Shown: positions 37,005-47,483 of the stretch, one piece after another
Numbering within the stretch: position 1 is the first letter of the stretch
Layout: every line of letters begins with the position of its first letter
Assembly (NCBI GenBank): GCA_017308475.1
Contig: JAFKEU010000005.1
Location: 496,001-560,000, forward strand
Length of the DNA stretch: 64,000 nucleotides
Source: Alphaproteobacteria bacterium
GTDB taxonomy: Bacteria > Pseudomonadota > Alphaproteobacteria > Micropepsales > Micropepsaceae
Direction of reading: 5' to 3'
The notes under the pieces: model-generated
What the model was told of the DNA's origin: nothing
The model's input: only the letters and a program-made list of their open reading frames with translations
Database searches by the model: none
Made by a program: the position numbers and the translations under genes

Positions 37005-39215
37005 TCACTTGGCGTCGGGAAGGCCGAAGACGAACACGGCATAGCCCGTCACCGGCCGGTGGACTTCCCTGAGCATCGTGCCCGGCTTGAGCTGCGGGCT
37101 GCCGCCGCCGAGCGCGGTGGTGACGGCGATATACTGCTTGCCGTCGACCATGAAGCTGACCGGATAGCCCTGCACCGTGGTGCCCAGGCGCGTGGTCCAC
37201 AGCGTCTTGCCGTTCCTGACATCGATGGCGCGGAAGACGCGGTCGAAATCGCCCACGAAGGCGACATTGCCTGCGGTGGAGACCACGCCGGTCAGGAAGG
37301 GCGCGCGCTGCTGGAAGGACCAGAGCGGCTTGAGGTCGGAGGTGCGATAGGCCGACAGGCGTCCCATGTTGCCGTCCGAGCCCGGCATCTCGAAATAGGT
37401 CTGCGAGCCGTTGCCCAGCATGAAGACGCAGGATTGCGAGAGCGGGATGATCAGCGTGTCGCTCGGCTTGTGGTAGCTGGTCGCCTGCCAGTCATGGCCG
37501 CCTTCGGGACCGGGGCAGGACGGCAGCCACTGGTCCACCTTCTGGTCGATGACATCCTTGCGGTAGGTGGGAATGCCGGTCTTGGGATCGATCTTCGTGA
37601 AGACGTTCTGGAACACCGTCTCGGCGTGATCCAGGTACTTGCCCGTGACGCGGTCCAGCTTCCACAGGATGCCGGCCTTGCCGATGGTCAGCAGGTATTT
37701 CTGGGAATCGTGGTCGACCAGCACGCGCTCGAACACCTCGTCCAGGTCGAAGGTCTCGCCCGGGGCGTGGTTGTGCCACCACTTCATCTTGCCGGTGTCG
37801 GGATCGAGCGCCACGGTGGAGTTGGCATAGTCGGTGGCGCCGGTGCCGGTGCCGCGCAGGTCGCGCCGCCACGGCTTGGCCTGGGCGGTGCCCCAGTAGG
37901 TGGTGTTGAGCTCCGGATCATAGGTGCCCGCGATCCAGGTCTCGGCCCCCATGCGCTCGTCGTCCGGCTTGCCGCCCCAGCTGTCGCCGCCCGGCTGGCC
38001 GGTCAGGGCCACGGTGGTGAACTTCCAGTCGCGCGCGCCGGTCTTGGCGTCATAGGCGCTGATGTAGCAGTGATCGCCGCTCTTGGGCCGGCCGCAGCCC
38101 GTCATGCCGACGATCACCTTGCCGTTGATGATGATGACGCCGCCCGTGGTGCGGCCCACGCCTTCCTTGGGATTGATCTTGGTCTTCCACACCTGTTCGC
38201 CGGTGCGCGCATCCAGGGCATAGAGCCAGCCTTCGGGCGCGGCGACATAGACGTTGTTTCCGTAAAGGCCCATCGAGCGGGTCTCTGTGGTGGACGGGCC
38301 GGGGCCCATGGCGGTGGGCGTCGGGCCCAGCCGGTTCTCCCACAGAAGCTCACCCGTCTTTGCGTTCAGCGCCTGGATGGTGTTGCCGACGCCCCACATG
38401 TACATGATGCCGTCATGGACGATGGGCGTGTCTTCCATCGTGCCGTTCTCCGGCATCGACCACATCCATTTCAGCTGCAGGCTGGAGACGTTGCCGGTGT
38501 TGATCTGGCTGAGGGGGCTAAAGCTCCAGCCCTGGTAGTTGCGGCGGAACATCAGCCAGTCGCCGTCCGGCGGGTTGCGCAGCATCTCGTCGGTGACGGG
38601 AATGTAGTTCTGGATGTCGCCCTTCAGCGAAAGGCCCAGCTGGGTGGGAATCCGGAAGCGGCCCGGATCGCCATAGCGCACCACCTGGCCCGGACGGGCG
38701 AAGCCGGCGGAGGTGGCGACATCGGAATTGGCCCCTTGCCCATTGGCCGGGGCGGCAGCGACGCGCGCCGGGGGATGGAGCACATCGTCGGCCAGCTTGC
38801 CGGTCGCGATGGCGCCGATGGCGACGTCGGTGGTCGGCGTCAGTGCGGTGGTGCCCGCCCTGGCGCTGTTGGCGTGCAGGATATAGGCGACGATGCCGGT
38901 GTAGGTGGCTTCGTCAAGGCTGCCGCCGCGGCCCGCCGGCATGGTCGCGTGGATCTTGCTGTAGAGCGCTTCGGTGCTGCGGCCCTTCCATGCGCCGAAG
39001 AAAGCGTCGCCCGCCAGCGGCGGCGCGTCGGTGGCGCCGGAAAGGTCGTTCTGGTGGCAGATGGCGCAATTGTCGTTATAGGCCTGGCGGCCGGCATTCA
39101 CCTGGTCCTGGGTGAAGGGGCCGGCGGCGTTCTGCGCCATCGCCGTGATGGCCATCACGCCGGCGAGCGCAACGCCGGTGGCGGCGCCAAGAAGCAATCC
39201 CGTTTTTTTCAGCAT
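37005..39215 (-). CDS. PQQ-dependent quinohaemoprotein dehydrogenase with N-terminal cytochrome c
   Basis: The 736-residue periplasmic protein has a signal peptide (cut near AMAQ), then a cytochrome c domain with CAICH at 50-54 and a likely Met ligand in ATMPAG (about 94). An eight-bladed PQQ propeller (about 180-736) follows, with W-motifs such as [15 protein letters not shown] and [13 protein letters not shown]. Most quinohaemoprotein alcohol dehydrogenases carry the haem domain at the C-terminus; polyvinyl-alcohol dehydrogenases have it first, as here. I cannot find the vicinal Cys-Cys pair, and the usual PGDNLY segment that holds the catalytic Asp reads GATDYAN. The substrate is unknown. 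ATG 39215 is preferred over GTG 39221 for ribosome-binding spacing. Confidence 0.9.
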   Translation of the reverse strand: MLKKTGLLLGAATGVALAGVMAITAMAQNAAGPFTQDQVNAGRQAYNDNCAICHQNDLSGATDAPPLAGDAFFGAWKGRSTEALYSKIHATMPAGRGGSLDEATYTGIVAYILHANSARAGTTALTPTTDVAIGAIATGKLADDVLHPPARVAAAPANGQGANSDVATSAGFARPGQVVRYGDPGRFRIPTQLGLSLKGDIQNYIPVTDEMLRNPPDGDWLMFRRNYQGWSFSPLSQINTGNVSSLQLKWMWSMPENGTMEDTPIVHDGIMYMWGVGNTIQALNAKTGELLWENRLGPTPTAMGPGPSTTETRSMGLYGNNVYVAAPEGWLYALDARTGEQVWKTKINPKEGVGRTTGGVIIINGKVIVGMTGCGRPKSGDHCYISAYDAKTGARDWKFTTVALTGQPGGDSWGGKPDDERMGAETWIAGTYDPELNTTYWGTAQAKPWRRDLRGTGTGATDYANSTVALDPDTGKMKWWHNHAPGETFDLDEVFERVLVDHDSQKYLLTIGKAGILWKLDRVTGKYLDHAETVFQNVFTKIDPKTGIPTYRKDVIDQKVDQWLPSCPGPEGGHDWQATSYHKPSDTLIIPLSQSCVFMLGNGSQTYFEMPGSDGNMGRLSAYRTSDLKPLWSFQQRAPFLTGVVSTAGNVAFVGDFDRVFRAIDVRNGKTLWTTRLGTTVQGYPVSFMVDGKQYIAVTTALGGGSPQLKPGTMLREVHRPVTGYAVFVFGLPDAK

Positions 39216-39241
39216 CGTCACTCGATCCTTGTGTTCTCTGA

Positions 39242-39763
39242 TCAGCTCTTTGGCGTGTCGAGCTGGGGAATGAACCAGTGGCCTTCCTGCGGCACGTCCT
39301 GGCCCACGGTCTCATGGGCGGGCAGCAGCCAGCCCCACAGCGTGCCCTTCGGGCCCCAGCTATAGCCGGGCGGTGCCTTTTCGCTGTTGATCTGGATATA
39401 GAGCTTGCCGGTGCGCAGGTCTTTTGCCTGCTGCGCCGAAAGCTTGAAGGTGCCCGAGATGGTGCCGCTGGTCGCCTTGGTCACATCCAGGTCCAGGATC
39501 TGCTTGCCCGGCACGCCCGCCACCGGCGAGGTGAAGATGTGCGCCTCGGTGGCGTTGGAGGGAAGGCCGTGGAAGCTGCCCTTCACCGTCACGGTGCGGC
39601 CGTCCAGCACGGCGGTGGCATCGCCGCGCCCGGCGATGACGGTCTTGGTCTCGTCGTCCAGCGGCATCGGTCCCAGATTGGTCTGGTAGCTGGTCTGGGC
39701 GGCCAGGGCCGGGGCGGATGCCAAAAGCGCAAATGCCAGCGCCGGAAGAATGCGGTGTTTCAC
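39242..39763 (-). CDS. Exported CHRD domain protein
   Basis: This 173-residue protein has a signal peptide ([20 protein letters not shown]) and one CHRD domain with the typical core [28 protein letters not shown] domains occur in animal chordin and in many bacterial secreted proteins with no known activity. The start is a GTG at 39763 with AAGGAG seven bases upstream; a longer open frame into the cupin gene is not used. It ends about 26 bases before the dehydrogenase start, so the two are probably cotranscribed. Confidence 0.85.
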   Translation of the reverse strand: MKHRILPALAFALLASAPALAAQTSYQTNLGPMPLDDETKTVIAGRGDATAVLDGRTVTVKGSFHGLPSNATEAHIFTSPVAGVPGKQILDLDVTKATSGTISGTFKLSAQQAKDLRTGKLYIQINSEKAPPGYSWGPKGTLWGWLLPAHETVGQDVPQEGHWFIPQLDTPKS

Positions 39764-39797
39764 GTGTCTGCTCCTTTGCGATCCGTTGCCGCCGTTT

Positions 39798-40790
39798 TCA
39801 ATTTCCGCCCTGAGCCTTTTCAGGCTGGTACCAGTGCAGGTTGTCGGGGCGGGGAATATAGGCGAGGCGGGTAGAGGGGCCTTCGCCGGCGGGTGTGGCG
39901 CGGTGCCAGCGGCCGGTGGGCGCGGCCACCAGATCGCCGTCATGCACGGTGACCAGCTTCTCGCCTTCCACCAGGAATTCCTGGGTGCCTTCGACGATCA
40001 GCCAGATCTCCGGGAAGTTGGCGTGGTAGTGGCCCCATTCGGTGGGCGGGGGCGTGGGCGTTGCCTTCTGCGAGCGCAGGATGGTGACGTAGGTATGGTC
40101 GTCGCGGATCCACACATTGCGCTTCTCGCCGCCCTGCACGATGTCCTTCTCGAAATCGATATAGGGCTTGTTGATGTCGTCATAGGTGCCGCGGCCGGTA
40201 TAGGCGGCCTTGACATACTGGACGCCGGGAACGGGCGTCGGGGTTTCCGTCAGCGGATAATCGGGCGCCTCGCCCGCCGGCTTCATCTGGAAATAGAGCA
40301 CCGGTTCGTTGCCCACCGTCTCCATGCTGTACTGCAGGCGCTTGGGTACCTGCACCAGGAAGTGCTTGGTGGCGACGAAAGGCTCCTGCCCCTCGATGGT
40401 GACTTTCATGGCGCCGGACTGCACCACCCAGAAAACGCGGTCGTCGGCATAGAATTGCGTCTTGGTCTTGCCGCCGGGCGCCATGGAAACCCAGTCGCCT
40501 TCGAAATCGCGGCTGAGGAAGACTTCCTGGTGCCAGTTGGCCTGGCCCTTGTGGGCGGCCAGAACATCGGCCAGGCGGTAAACGAGTTTGTTGGGGCCCG
40601 TGTAGGGTGGCAGCGTCGCGGGTTTGGCGGCCCATGCGACGGTGGCCTTGTTGCCCGGATTGGTGGCGCGCGCCTGGGTCTGTGCGGCGGCATGCTGGAC
40701 GGCGATGGTTGCGATGGCTGCGATGGCGGCCGTGGCTATCATGCCCCGGGCCGCGGTTCTTCCCACCGTGGCGAGCCGGTCGATCCTCAT
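39798..40790 (-). CDS. Exported double-cupin protein
   Basis: The 330-residue protein has an Ala-rich signal peptide (about 1-35, AAAQ cut) and two cupin barrels. The first is around VFWVVQSGAMKVTIEGQEPF, and its likely metal His/Glu set is incomplete. The second, EWGHYHANFPEIWLIVEGTQEFLVEGE with TGRWHRATPAG, has the full GHYH...E...H metal-binding pattern. It may be an oxygenase, isomerase or sensor of the oxidation product; its place as first gene of the cupin-CHRD-quinoprotein run links it to that pathway. The ATG at 40790 follows AAGGAAA. Confidence 0.83.
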   Translation of the reverse strand: MRIDRLATVGRTAARGMIATAAIAAIATIAVQHAAAQTQARATNPGNKATVAWAAKPATLPPYTGPNKLVYRLADVLAAHKGQANWHQEVFLSRDFEGDWVSMAPGGKTKTQFYADDRVFWVVQSGAMKVTIEGQEPFVATKHFLVQVPKRLQYSMETVGNEPVLYFQMKPAGEAPDYPLTETPTPVPGVQYVKAAYTGRGTYDDINKPYIDFEKDIVQGGEKRNVWIRDDHTYVTILRSQKATPTPPPTEWGHYHANFPEIWLIVEGTQEFLVEGEKLVTVHDGDLVAAPTGRWHRATPAGEGPSTRLAYIPRPDNLHWYQPEKAQGGN

Positions 40791-41055
40791 TTTCCTTATC
40801 CCTCCCCCTTCGCCCGTTTTCGGACGATTTTTCGGCCCGCACCCTAGCAGTGGCGGTTCCCTTGGGCCAGCGCGCAAGGGCGCTTTGCAGAGGGAAGCGG
40901 GGATGAATTCGTCTCAATTTTTCGCAGGGGAACACACGATTTGTTGGCCTGGCAGCGCGCATGGTTTGATGCGCTGCATCACGGCCCCATTTCCGCCGCT
41001 TCCGCCTTGTACCCAGCCGCCTTGGCGGGGGCGCCATCAGCCAGGGAAGATTTCA

Positions 41056-41670
41056 TTGCTTCAACGCAGAACCATGATCGCCGCCGCGCTGGCCGCTGCG
41101 CCGTTAGCGCTCACGGCCCGGCGCGCGCTGGCCGCCACGGCCGCCGAAAGCTTCGTCGCCGCCAATATCCAGCGCGGCCTCGACATCCTCAACGATGCCT
41201 CGCTCAGCGCCGCCGACCGGCGCACGCGTTTCGCGGCCTTCCTGATGGGCCTGACCGACATCAGGCGCGTGGCGCTGTTCCTTCTGGGCAAATATGCCGC
41301 CGGCGCCAGCGCCGAGCAGGTGAATGCCTTTGTCGATGCCTTCCGCGATTACTCGCTGGCGGTCTACCAGTCCTATTTCGCGCAATACGCCGGACAGTCC
41401 CTCAAGGTAACCGGATCGCGCGAGCGCGCGCCGGGCGATGATGTTGTCGCCACCACCGTTTCAGGCGCCGCGGCAAGCGGCAATGCGACGGAAGTGGATT
41501 TCCGCATCCGCAGCGATGGACCAAAGCCGGTGTTGGTGGACATTTCGGTGGCGGGCGTGTGGCTGGCGCTGGCACAGCGCGACGAATTCGCCGCCGTGCT
41601 GGCACGCAGCCACGGCGATATCGCCGCGCTTATCCAGCATTTGCGCGCCGCAGAGGCCCAGTACCGCTGA
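41056..41670 (+). CDS. mlaC: Phospholipid-binding ABC transporter substrate protein MlaC family
   Basis: The 204-residue periplasmic protein matches MlaC (Tol-tolerance Ttg2D): FVAANIQRGLDILND, RRVALFLLGKY, FVDAFRDYSLAVYQSYFAQYAGQSLKV and VVATTV. MlaC carries phospholipids between outer-membrane MlaA and the inner-membrane MlaFEDB complex. Its leader holds a double Arg (QRRTMIAAALAAAPL). TTG at 41056 was preferred to the ATG at 41074 because GGGAAG lies upstream. No other mla gene is nearby, so it works with components encoded elsewhere. Confidence 0.85.
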   Translation: MLQRRTMIAAALAAAPLALTARRALAATAAESFVAANIQRGLDILNDASLSAADRRTRFAAFLMGLTDIRRVALFLLGKYAAGASAEQVNAFVDAFRDYSLAVYQSYFAQYAGQSLKVTGSRERAPGDDVVATTVSGAAASGNATEVDFRIRSDGPKPVLVDISVAGVWLALAQRDEFAAVLARSHGDIAALIQHLRAAEAQYR

Positions 41671-41825
41671 AGGTTCCCGAAAAGTTGCGGCTTGCATTTG
41701 CCCGCCGGGACCGGTATCTCGCAATCAACTGGGGCATGTGAAGCTGGCGCCTTCTGGTTCCGCTTCTTCGAAAAAAATTTCGAGAGCGCCCGGTTCCATC
41801 CGATCCGCGAAGTTCCGAAATCGAA

Positions 41826-42731
41826 ATGGAGACGCGTTTGTCCGATTGCGATTCCGTGATTGCCCGTTCTGCCGTCGCCCCGGCGCTGGACATTCGTCCC
41901 GTGCGCAGCACCGCGCCCCTGCTCATGCTGGGCATGCTGCTGACGGCTGCGGCGCTGATGATGCCGCATGTGCATGTGCGCGATGCGGTGGAACAGCCCG
42001 CGGTGCTGCAGTCGTCGCATGTGGAAGCGGTGGTGGTCACGCCCAGGCCCATCGTGCCTTCGGCCTTCGACAGGGAAGCGGCGATGAAGCCCTCCCAGCT
42101 GATGGGACGCTGGGACGACTTGATCAGCAAGGCCTCGCGCAAATTCCATGTCCCCCAAGCCTGGATCCGCGCGGTGATGCAGCGCGAAAGCGGCGGGCGC
42201 ACCATGATGGCGCCGGGCCGGCCCATCGTGTCGCGCGCCGGCGCGCTGGGGCTGATGCAGGTGCTGCCCGAGACCTATGACGAGATGGCGGCGCAGTACA
42301 GGCTGGGGGCCGATCCCTTCGACGCGCAGGACAACATCTTCGCCGGCGCGGCCTATCTGCGCTGGCTGCACAGGAAATACGGCTATCCGGCCATGTTCGC
42401 CGCCTACAATGCCGGTCCCGGCCGCGTGGACGACCATCTGCAGCATGGCGCGCGCCTGCCGGCGGAAACCCGCGCCTATGTCGGACACATCACCAGTGTC
42501 CTGGGCAAGGGCAAACCTGCGCATAACGCGCTGCTGGTCAAATTCACGCGCCCCGACGGCAGGACGATCCGCGTCGATGCCGCCAAGGTCGATCAGGTGC
42601 GCGCGCCGCTGCCCGGCGAATATGACGGCGAGGTCAGTGCGGTCATCAAGATGGGCGACCGCTATCAGGCGATTCGCGAGAATCTTGAGATCGCGCGCTC
42701 GGCGATCCGCGCGGTGGGCGGCCTTTCCTGA
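41826..42731 (+). CDS. Lytic transglycosylase (SLT domain)
   Basis: The 301-residue protein has one N-terminal membrane helix (LLMLGMLLTAAALMM, about 32-47), and then the SLT/lysozyme-like domain (about 95-210). This domain has the catalytic Glu in AVMQRESGG, the ALGLMQVLPETYDEM motif and AAYLRWLHRKYGYPAMFAAYNAGPG. It cleaves peptidoglycan strands to make 1,6-anhydro-muramyl ends. The C-terminal 90 residues have no recognised domain. It stands alone before the broken dcp gene. Confidence 0.93.
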   Translation: METRLSDCDSVIARSAVAPALDIRPVRSTAPLLMLGMLLTAAALMMPHVHVRDAVEQPAVLQSSHVEAVVVTPRPIVPSAFDREAAMKPSQLMGRWDDLISKASRKFHVPQAWIRAVMQRESGGRTMMAPGRPIVSRAGALGLMQVLPETYDEMAAQYRLGADPFDAQDNIFAGAAYLRWLHRKYGYPAMFAAYNAGPGRVDDHLQHGARLPAETRAYVGHITSVLGKGKPAHNALLVKFTRPDGRTIRVDAAKVDQVRAPLPGEYDGEVSAVIKMGDRYQAIRENLEIARSAIRAVGGLS

Positions 42732-42799
42732 CGCGCGTGCAACTTTGCATCCGGCGTGGCTCTTGGCATAGTCGCGGGGTCTTTCCGGCGGGGCCCCCA

Positions 42800-44861
42800 A
42801 TGACCTTTCGCATCCGTAATCTGGCGCTGCTTTCGGCGTGCCTTTTGCCGCTTGGCTGCGGGCCGTCCGAAAAGCCCAAGGCACCACCGGCCCGCGCCAA
42901 CCCGTTCGAACATGCCAGCACGCTGCCCTTCCAGGCGCCGGATTTCCGCAAGATCCGGGACAGCGACTACCAGCCCGCGATCGAAGAAGGCATGCGCCGC
43001 CAGATGGCCGAGGTCGAGGCGATCGCCGGTCAGGGCGCGGCGCCCACATTCGACAATACCATCGCGGCGCTGGAAAAATCGGGCCGCATGCTGGACCGGG
43101 TGCTGGAGACGTTCTTCGCGGTGGTGCAGGCCAACACCAATCCCACCCTGGACAAGGTGCAGACCGCGGAGGCGCCCAGGCTGGCCGCGCACCAGGACGC
43201 CATTTTCCTTAATCCCAAGCTCTTCGCGCGGGTGAAGACGCTGTACGAAAAGCGCGACGGTCTGAACCTCGATCCGGAAGCGGCGCAGGTTCTCAAGCTT
43301 TATTACCAGCAGTTCATTCATTCCGGCGCCAACCTGCCGGCGGCCGGCCAGGCGCGGCTGAAAGAGATCAACAGGCAGGACGCCTCGTTGCAGGCCGAAT
43401 TCCAGCAGCGGCTGGTGGCCGGCACCAAGGCCGGCGCGCTGGTGGTGGACGACAAGGCCGGGCTCGCCGGTCTTTCGGACACGCAGGTCGCCACCGCCGC
43501 CCATGCCGCCGAAGAGCGGGGGCTGAAGGGCAAATATCTCATCGCGCTGCAGAACACCACGCAGCAGCCGCTGCTGACCGACCTGGCCGACCGGGACATC
43601 CGCCAGCAGCTGTTCGACAGGAGCTGGAGGCGCACCGAGCGCGGCGACAGGAACGATACCCGCGACATCATCCAGACCCTGGCGGTGATCCGCGCCGAGA
43701 AGGCAAAGCTTCTGGGCTATCCCAGCTATGCCGCCTATGCGCTCTACGACCAGATGGCGCAAACGCCCCAGGCGGTGCAGAAATTCATCGGCGCGCTGGT
43801 GGCGCCCACCCGCGTGGGACTGGCAGCGCTATGCCGAGAAGGTGCGCAAACAGCGCTATGACGTGGATGAATCGGCGCTCAAGCCCTATTTCAAGCTGAA
43901 CAAGGTGCTGCGCGACGGCGTCTTCTATGCGGCCAACAGGCTGTATGGAATCACCTTCAGGCAGCGCCACGACATTCCGGTCTATCAGCCCGATGTCATG
44001 GTGTTCGAGGTGTTCGATCACGACGGCAGTTCGCTGGGCCTGATCTATTTCGACTACTTCAAGCGCGACAACAAGTCGGGCGGCGCCTGGATGAGCAATT
44101 TCGTGGGCCAGTCCAAACTGCTCGGTACCAAGCCGGTGGTGTTCAATGTCGCCAATTTCACCAAGCCTGCGCCGGGCCAGCCCGCGCTGCTGAGCTTCGA
44201 CGATGTCACCACCATGTTCCACGAATTCGGCCATGCGCTGCACGGGCTGTTCGCGGACCAGACCTATCCCATGGTCTCCGGCACCAATGTGGCGCGCGAC
44301 TTCGTGGAATTCCCCTCCCAGTTCAACGAGCACTGGGCGCTTTATCCCGACGTGCTGAGGCACTATGCCGTCGACCACAGGACCGGCAAGCCGATCCCGC
44401 AGGACCTGGTGGACAAGCTGCGCAAGTCGCAGACCTGGGGCCAGGGCTATGAACTGGGCGAGCTGCTGGCGGCGTCCGAACTGGACATGCAATGGCATCT
44501 TCTGCCGGCGGGCGCGCCCAAGCCCGATGTCGATGCCTTTGAAGCCGAGGCGCTGAAGCTCACCGGCACCAATTTTCCCGATGTGCCGCCGCGCTACCGC
44601 TCCAGCTATTTCCTGCACATCTGGGCGAACGGCTATGCGGCGGCCTATTACGCCTATCAGTGGACGGTGATGCTGGACGACGATGCCTATGACTGGTTCG
44701 AGCATCATGGCGGGCTGACGCGCCAGAACGGCCAGCGTTTCCGCGACCTGATCCTGTCGAAGGGCCACACCCTGGATTACGGACCCATGTTCCGGGCCTT
44801 CTATGGCAAGGACCCCGATGTCGGGCCGATGCTGAAGGATCGCGGCCTGATCCCGGGCTGA
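42800..44861 (+). pseudogene. dcp: Peptidyl-dipeptidase Dcp (M3), broken by an internal deletion and frameshift
   Basis: The first half (42800 to about 43806) is a lipoprotein-type M3 peptidase: lipobox LLPLGC, then FDNTIAALEKSGRMLDRV and LLGYPSYAAYALYDQMAQTPQ. After FIGALVAP the frame fails. The second half resumes at AWDWQRYAEKVRKQRYD (about 43827) in another frame, includes the zinc motif FHEFGHALHG, and ends normally at GLIPG. E. coli Dcp has about 38 residues between the equivalents of FI and AWDW; only about ten remain here. So roughly 85 bases are missing and the frame is lost. The rest of the gene looks intact, which suggests a recent event or an assembly fault. As read, no active enzyme would be made. 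Confidence 0.88.
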
Positions 44862-44973
44862 TCGACAGGTTCGGGCCGGCACTCAGCCTCACGAAAACGG
44901 AACTTTTCCAGCCCGGCGACGTTTCAGGCCGATAGCCGGCTGGGCAGCCGGCTGGTGCGAGCGGGGGATTTGC

Positions 44974-46932
44974 GTGACTGGAGGCGGTGGCGGGCGGCGC
45001 CAGGCGATTCGTGGTGCCCTGCTGGGCATCCTGCTCGCCTCATCGGGCCTTGCCGGGCCCGTACGCGCACAGCCGTTCCAGCAACTGGCCAGTGCCGCCG
45101 ACCTTCAGAACCTGTCGATCGAACAGCTGGCGGATGTGGAGATCACTTCCGTGTCCAAGTCCGCCCAGCCTCTGATCAGCGCGGCGGCTGCCGCCTATGT
45201 GATCAGCCATGACGACATCGCCCGTTCGGGCGCGGTCAGCCTGCCGCAGATGCTGCGCCTGGCGCCCAACCTGGAGGTGATGCAGACCAGCCCCAGCGCC
45301 TGGAACATCACCGCGCGCGGGTTCAACGGCAACAGTGCGGCCCAGAACTTTCCCAACAAGCTCCTGGTTCTGATCGACGGGCGCAGCGTCTATACCCCGC
45401 TTTATTCGGGCGTCTATTGGGACATGCCCGACGTGCCGGCCGCCAATATCGAGCGCATCGAGGTGATCAGCGGGCCGGGCGGCACGTTGTGGGGCGCAAA
45501 CGCCGTCAACGGCGTGATCAACGTGATCACCAGGAAGGCCGCCGATACGCCGGGCGGCCTGCTGACGCTGGGCGCCGGCACGGGCTATTACAGCGCGGCC
45601 CTGCAATATGGCGGCGCGCTGGACGAGGACCTGCACTATCGCGTCTATGGCCAGGATTTCTACCAGCGCGCCTTCAACGCCGCATCCGGCAAGGATGCCC
45701 ATGACGGCTGGACGCGTCCGCAGGGCGGCTTCCAGCTTGACTGGACGCCGGGAGATGAAGTGGTCAGCCTGCATGGCGACGCCTTTGGCGGCACCGAGGC
45801 GCAGGCGGGGGGCCTGGCCAACCAGCAGATATCGGGCGCCAACCTGACGCTGAACTGGACCCATCCGCTGGAAGAAAATTCGGCCCTGCAGTTCCTGACC
45901 TATTTCGACCAGACGCGGCGGGCGATGGCGGGCGGCGGCGCCTTTACCCTCAATACCTATGACATGGAGCTGCAGCACAATTTCAGCCTGGGCGACTGGA
46001 ACAGCCTGGTGTGGGGCGTCGGCCAGCGCTTCGACCAGTACCGCATCACCAGCCGCATCGCACCCGACACCTCGCTGATCTTCTCGCCGGCCGCGCGCAC
46101 CCTCAGCCTGACCGACATCTTCGCCGAGGATCACATCGCGCTCAGCGAGGCGGTGCAGCTGACCCTTGGCGTCAAGCTGGAGAATGATCCCTGGTCGGGA
46201 TGGGCGGCGATGCCCAGCGGGCGCCTGTCGTGGACGGTTGCGGACGGCCACCTGGTCTGGGCCTCGGCCTCGCGGGCGGTGCGCGCGCCCACGCCCTTCG
46301 ACACCGATGTGGTGGAGAAGCTGGGCAGCGTGACCTTTGCGACCGGCAATCCGAACTTCGAGCCGGAGACCGTCACCGATTTCGAACTGGGCTATCGCGG
46401 CCAGGTCACCCCGGACGCGACCGTCTCGGTGACGCTGTTCGACAGCCTTTACGACGATCTGCGCACGGTCGAGACAACGCCGGCGACCTTCATTCCGCTT
46501 GTCTGGGGCAATGGCATGAAGGGCAATGTCCATGGCGTGTCGATCTGGGGCGACTGGCAGGCCGCGGACTGGTGGCTGCTGTCGGCGGGCTTCACCGCCC
46601 AGCACCTGGACCTGGAGTTCAAGCCGGGCGCCAGCGGCCTTCTGGGGATTTCGCAGGCGGGCGATGATCCCCACCACTGGGCGTCGCTGCGCTCCTCCAT
46701 GCGGCTGGGAGAAGATGTCAACCTGGACGCGGACCTTCGCTATGTCGGCGCGCTGCCCAATCCCAAGGTGCCCGAATATGCCGAATTGAATGCGCGGCTT
46801 GCCTGGCAGTTGACGGAAAAGCTGGAGCTGTCGCTGGCCGGCTTCAACCTGCTGCATGGCCAGCACCAGGAATATCCCGGATCGGACCTGATCCGCCGCA
46901 GCGTGATGCTGCAGACGCAGGTCAGTTTCTAG
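44974..46932 (+). CDS. TonB-dependent receptor (BtuB-like)
   Basis: The 652-residue outer-membrane receptor has a signal peptide (cut near VRAQ) and a plug domain (about 50-170): SLPQMLRLAPNLEVMQ, ITARGFNGNS, LLVLIDGRSVYTPLYSG and IEVISGPGGTLWGANAVNGVINVIT. The 22-strand barrel ends in an aromatic residue (VMLQTQVSF). The GTG start is preceded by GGGGGA. It heads a cassette with a YfiR-like protein, histidine kinase and receiver. The ligand is unknown. Confidence 0.93.
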   Translation: MTGGGGGRRQAIRGALLGILLASSGLAGPVRAQPFQQLASAADLQNLSIEQLADVEITSVSKSAQPLISAAAAAYVISHDDIARSGAVSLPQMLRLAPNLEVMQTSPSAWNITARGFNGNSAAQNFPNKLLVLIDGRSVYTPLYSGVYWDMPDVPAANIERIEVISGPGGTLWGANAVNGVINVITRKAADTPGGLLTLGAGTGYYSAALQYGGALDEDLHYRVYGQDFYQRAFNAASGKDAHDGWTRPQGGFQLDWTPGDEVVSLHGDAFGGTEAQAGGLANQQISGANLTLNWTHPLEENSALQFLTYFDQTRRAMAGGGAFTLNTYDMELQHNFSLGDWNSLVWGVGQRFDQYRITSRIAPDTSLIFSPAARTLSLTDIFAEDHIALSEAVQLTLGVKLENDPWSGWAAMPSGRLSWTVADGHLVWASASRAVRAPTPFDTDVVEKLGSVTFATGNPNFEPETVTDFELGYRGQVTPDATVSVTLFDSLYDDLRTVETTPATFIPLVWGNGMKGNVHGVSIWGDWQAADWWLLSAGFTAQHLDLEFKPGASGLLGISQAGDDPHHWASLRSSMRLGEDVNLDADLRYVGALPNPKVPEYAELNARLAWQLTEKLELSLAGFNLLHGQHQEYPGSDLIRRSVMLQTQVSF

Positions 46933-46934
46933 CG

Positions 46935-47483
46935 ATGCGCGCGGCCCGCACTCTTTATGGATGGGCGGGGCTGGTGCTGGCCGTGGTGGCGGCCCTTGCG
47001 GGTCCGGCCCACGCGGCGCCGTCGCTGGAATATGCGGTCAAGGCGGCATACCTGACCAAATTCATTCCCTTCATCACCTGGCCGGCACGCAGTTTCGAAA
47101 GTCCGTCCAGCCCGGTGACCGTCTGCCTGGTGGGCGACGATCCCTTTGGCGGGGTGCTGGATGCGGCCGCGCGCAGCGCCCGGGTCGGCGGGCGCCCCAT
47201 CAATGTGCGCCACCTGGCCCTGCCGGACGCCGGCTGCCAGATGGTGTTCCTGTCCGCGAGCGATCCCGAACTGGCGGACGAGGCGCTGGAGGCGCTGAAG
47301 GGAAAGCCGGTGGTCACGGTCACCGACTCCGGAATGCGGCCTCACGGCATTATCAGCTTTGTGATCGACGCGAACCATGTGCGTTTCGACATCGATGATG
47401 CCGAGGCCGGGCGGGAGGGGATTTCCATCAGCTCCAAGCTGCTGGACCTGGCCCATGCGGTCCGTGCCAGGGGCAAGCCATGA
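46935..47483 (+). CDS. YfiR family protein (DUF4154)
   Basis: The 182-residue exported protein has a signal peptide (cut near AHAAP) and the DUF4154/YfiR core: YAVKAAYLTKFIPFITWP, VTVCLVGDDPF, CQMVFLSASD, VVTVTDSGM and GIISFVIDANHVRFDID, then SSKLLDLAHAV. In Pseudomonas, YfiR is a periplasmic repressor of a membrane signalling protein. Here its start lies two bases after the TonB receptor stop and its end overlaps the kinase by four. It therefore probably relays a periplasmic signal to that kinase (inference). Confidence 0.88.
   Translation: MRAARTLYGWAGLVLAVVAALAGPAHAAPSLEYAVKAAYLTKFIPFITWPARSFESPSSPVTVCLVGDDPFGGVLDAAARSARVGGRPINVRHLALPDAGCQMVFLSASDPELADEALEALKGKPVVTVTDSGMRPHGIISFVIDANHVRFDIDDAEAGREGISISSKLLDLAHAVRARGKP

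Noticed and set aside
36843..39365. An 840-codon open frame on the plus strand opposite the quinoprotein gene
   Set aside because: The minus-strand gene has a signal peptide, CxxCH and PQQ propeller motifs; the plus frame has none and crosses the gene's terminator.
44934..44955. Possible riboswitch before the TonB receptor (repeated AGCCGGCTGG)
   Set aside because: The direct repeat is self-complementary, but I find no conserved core of a cobalamin or cyclic-di-GMP riboswitch.
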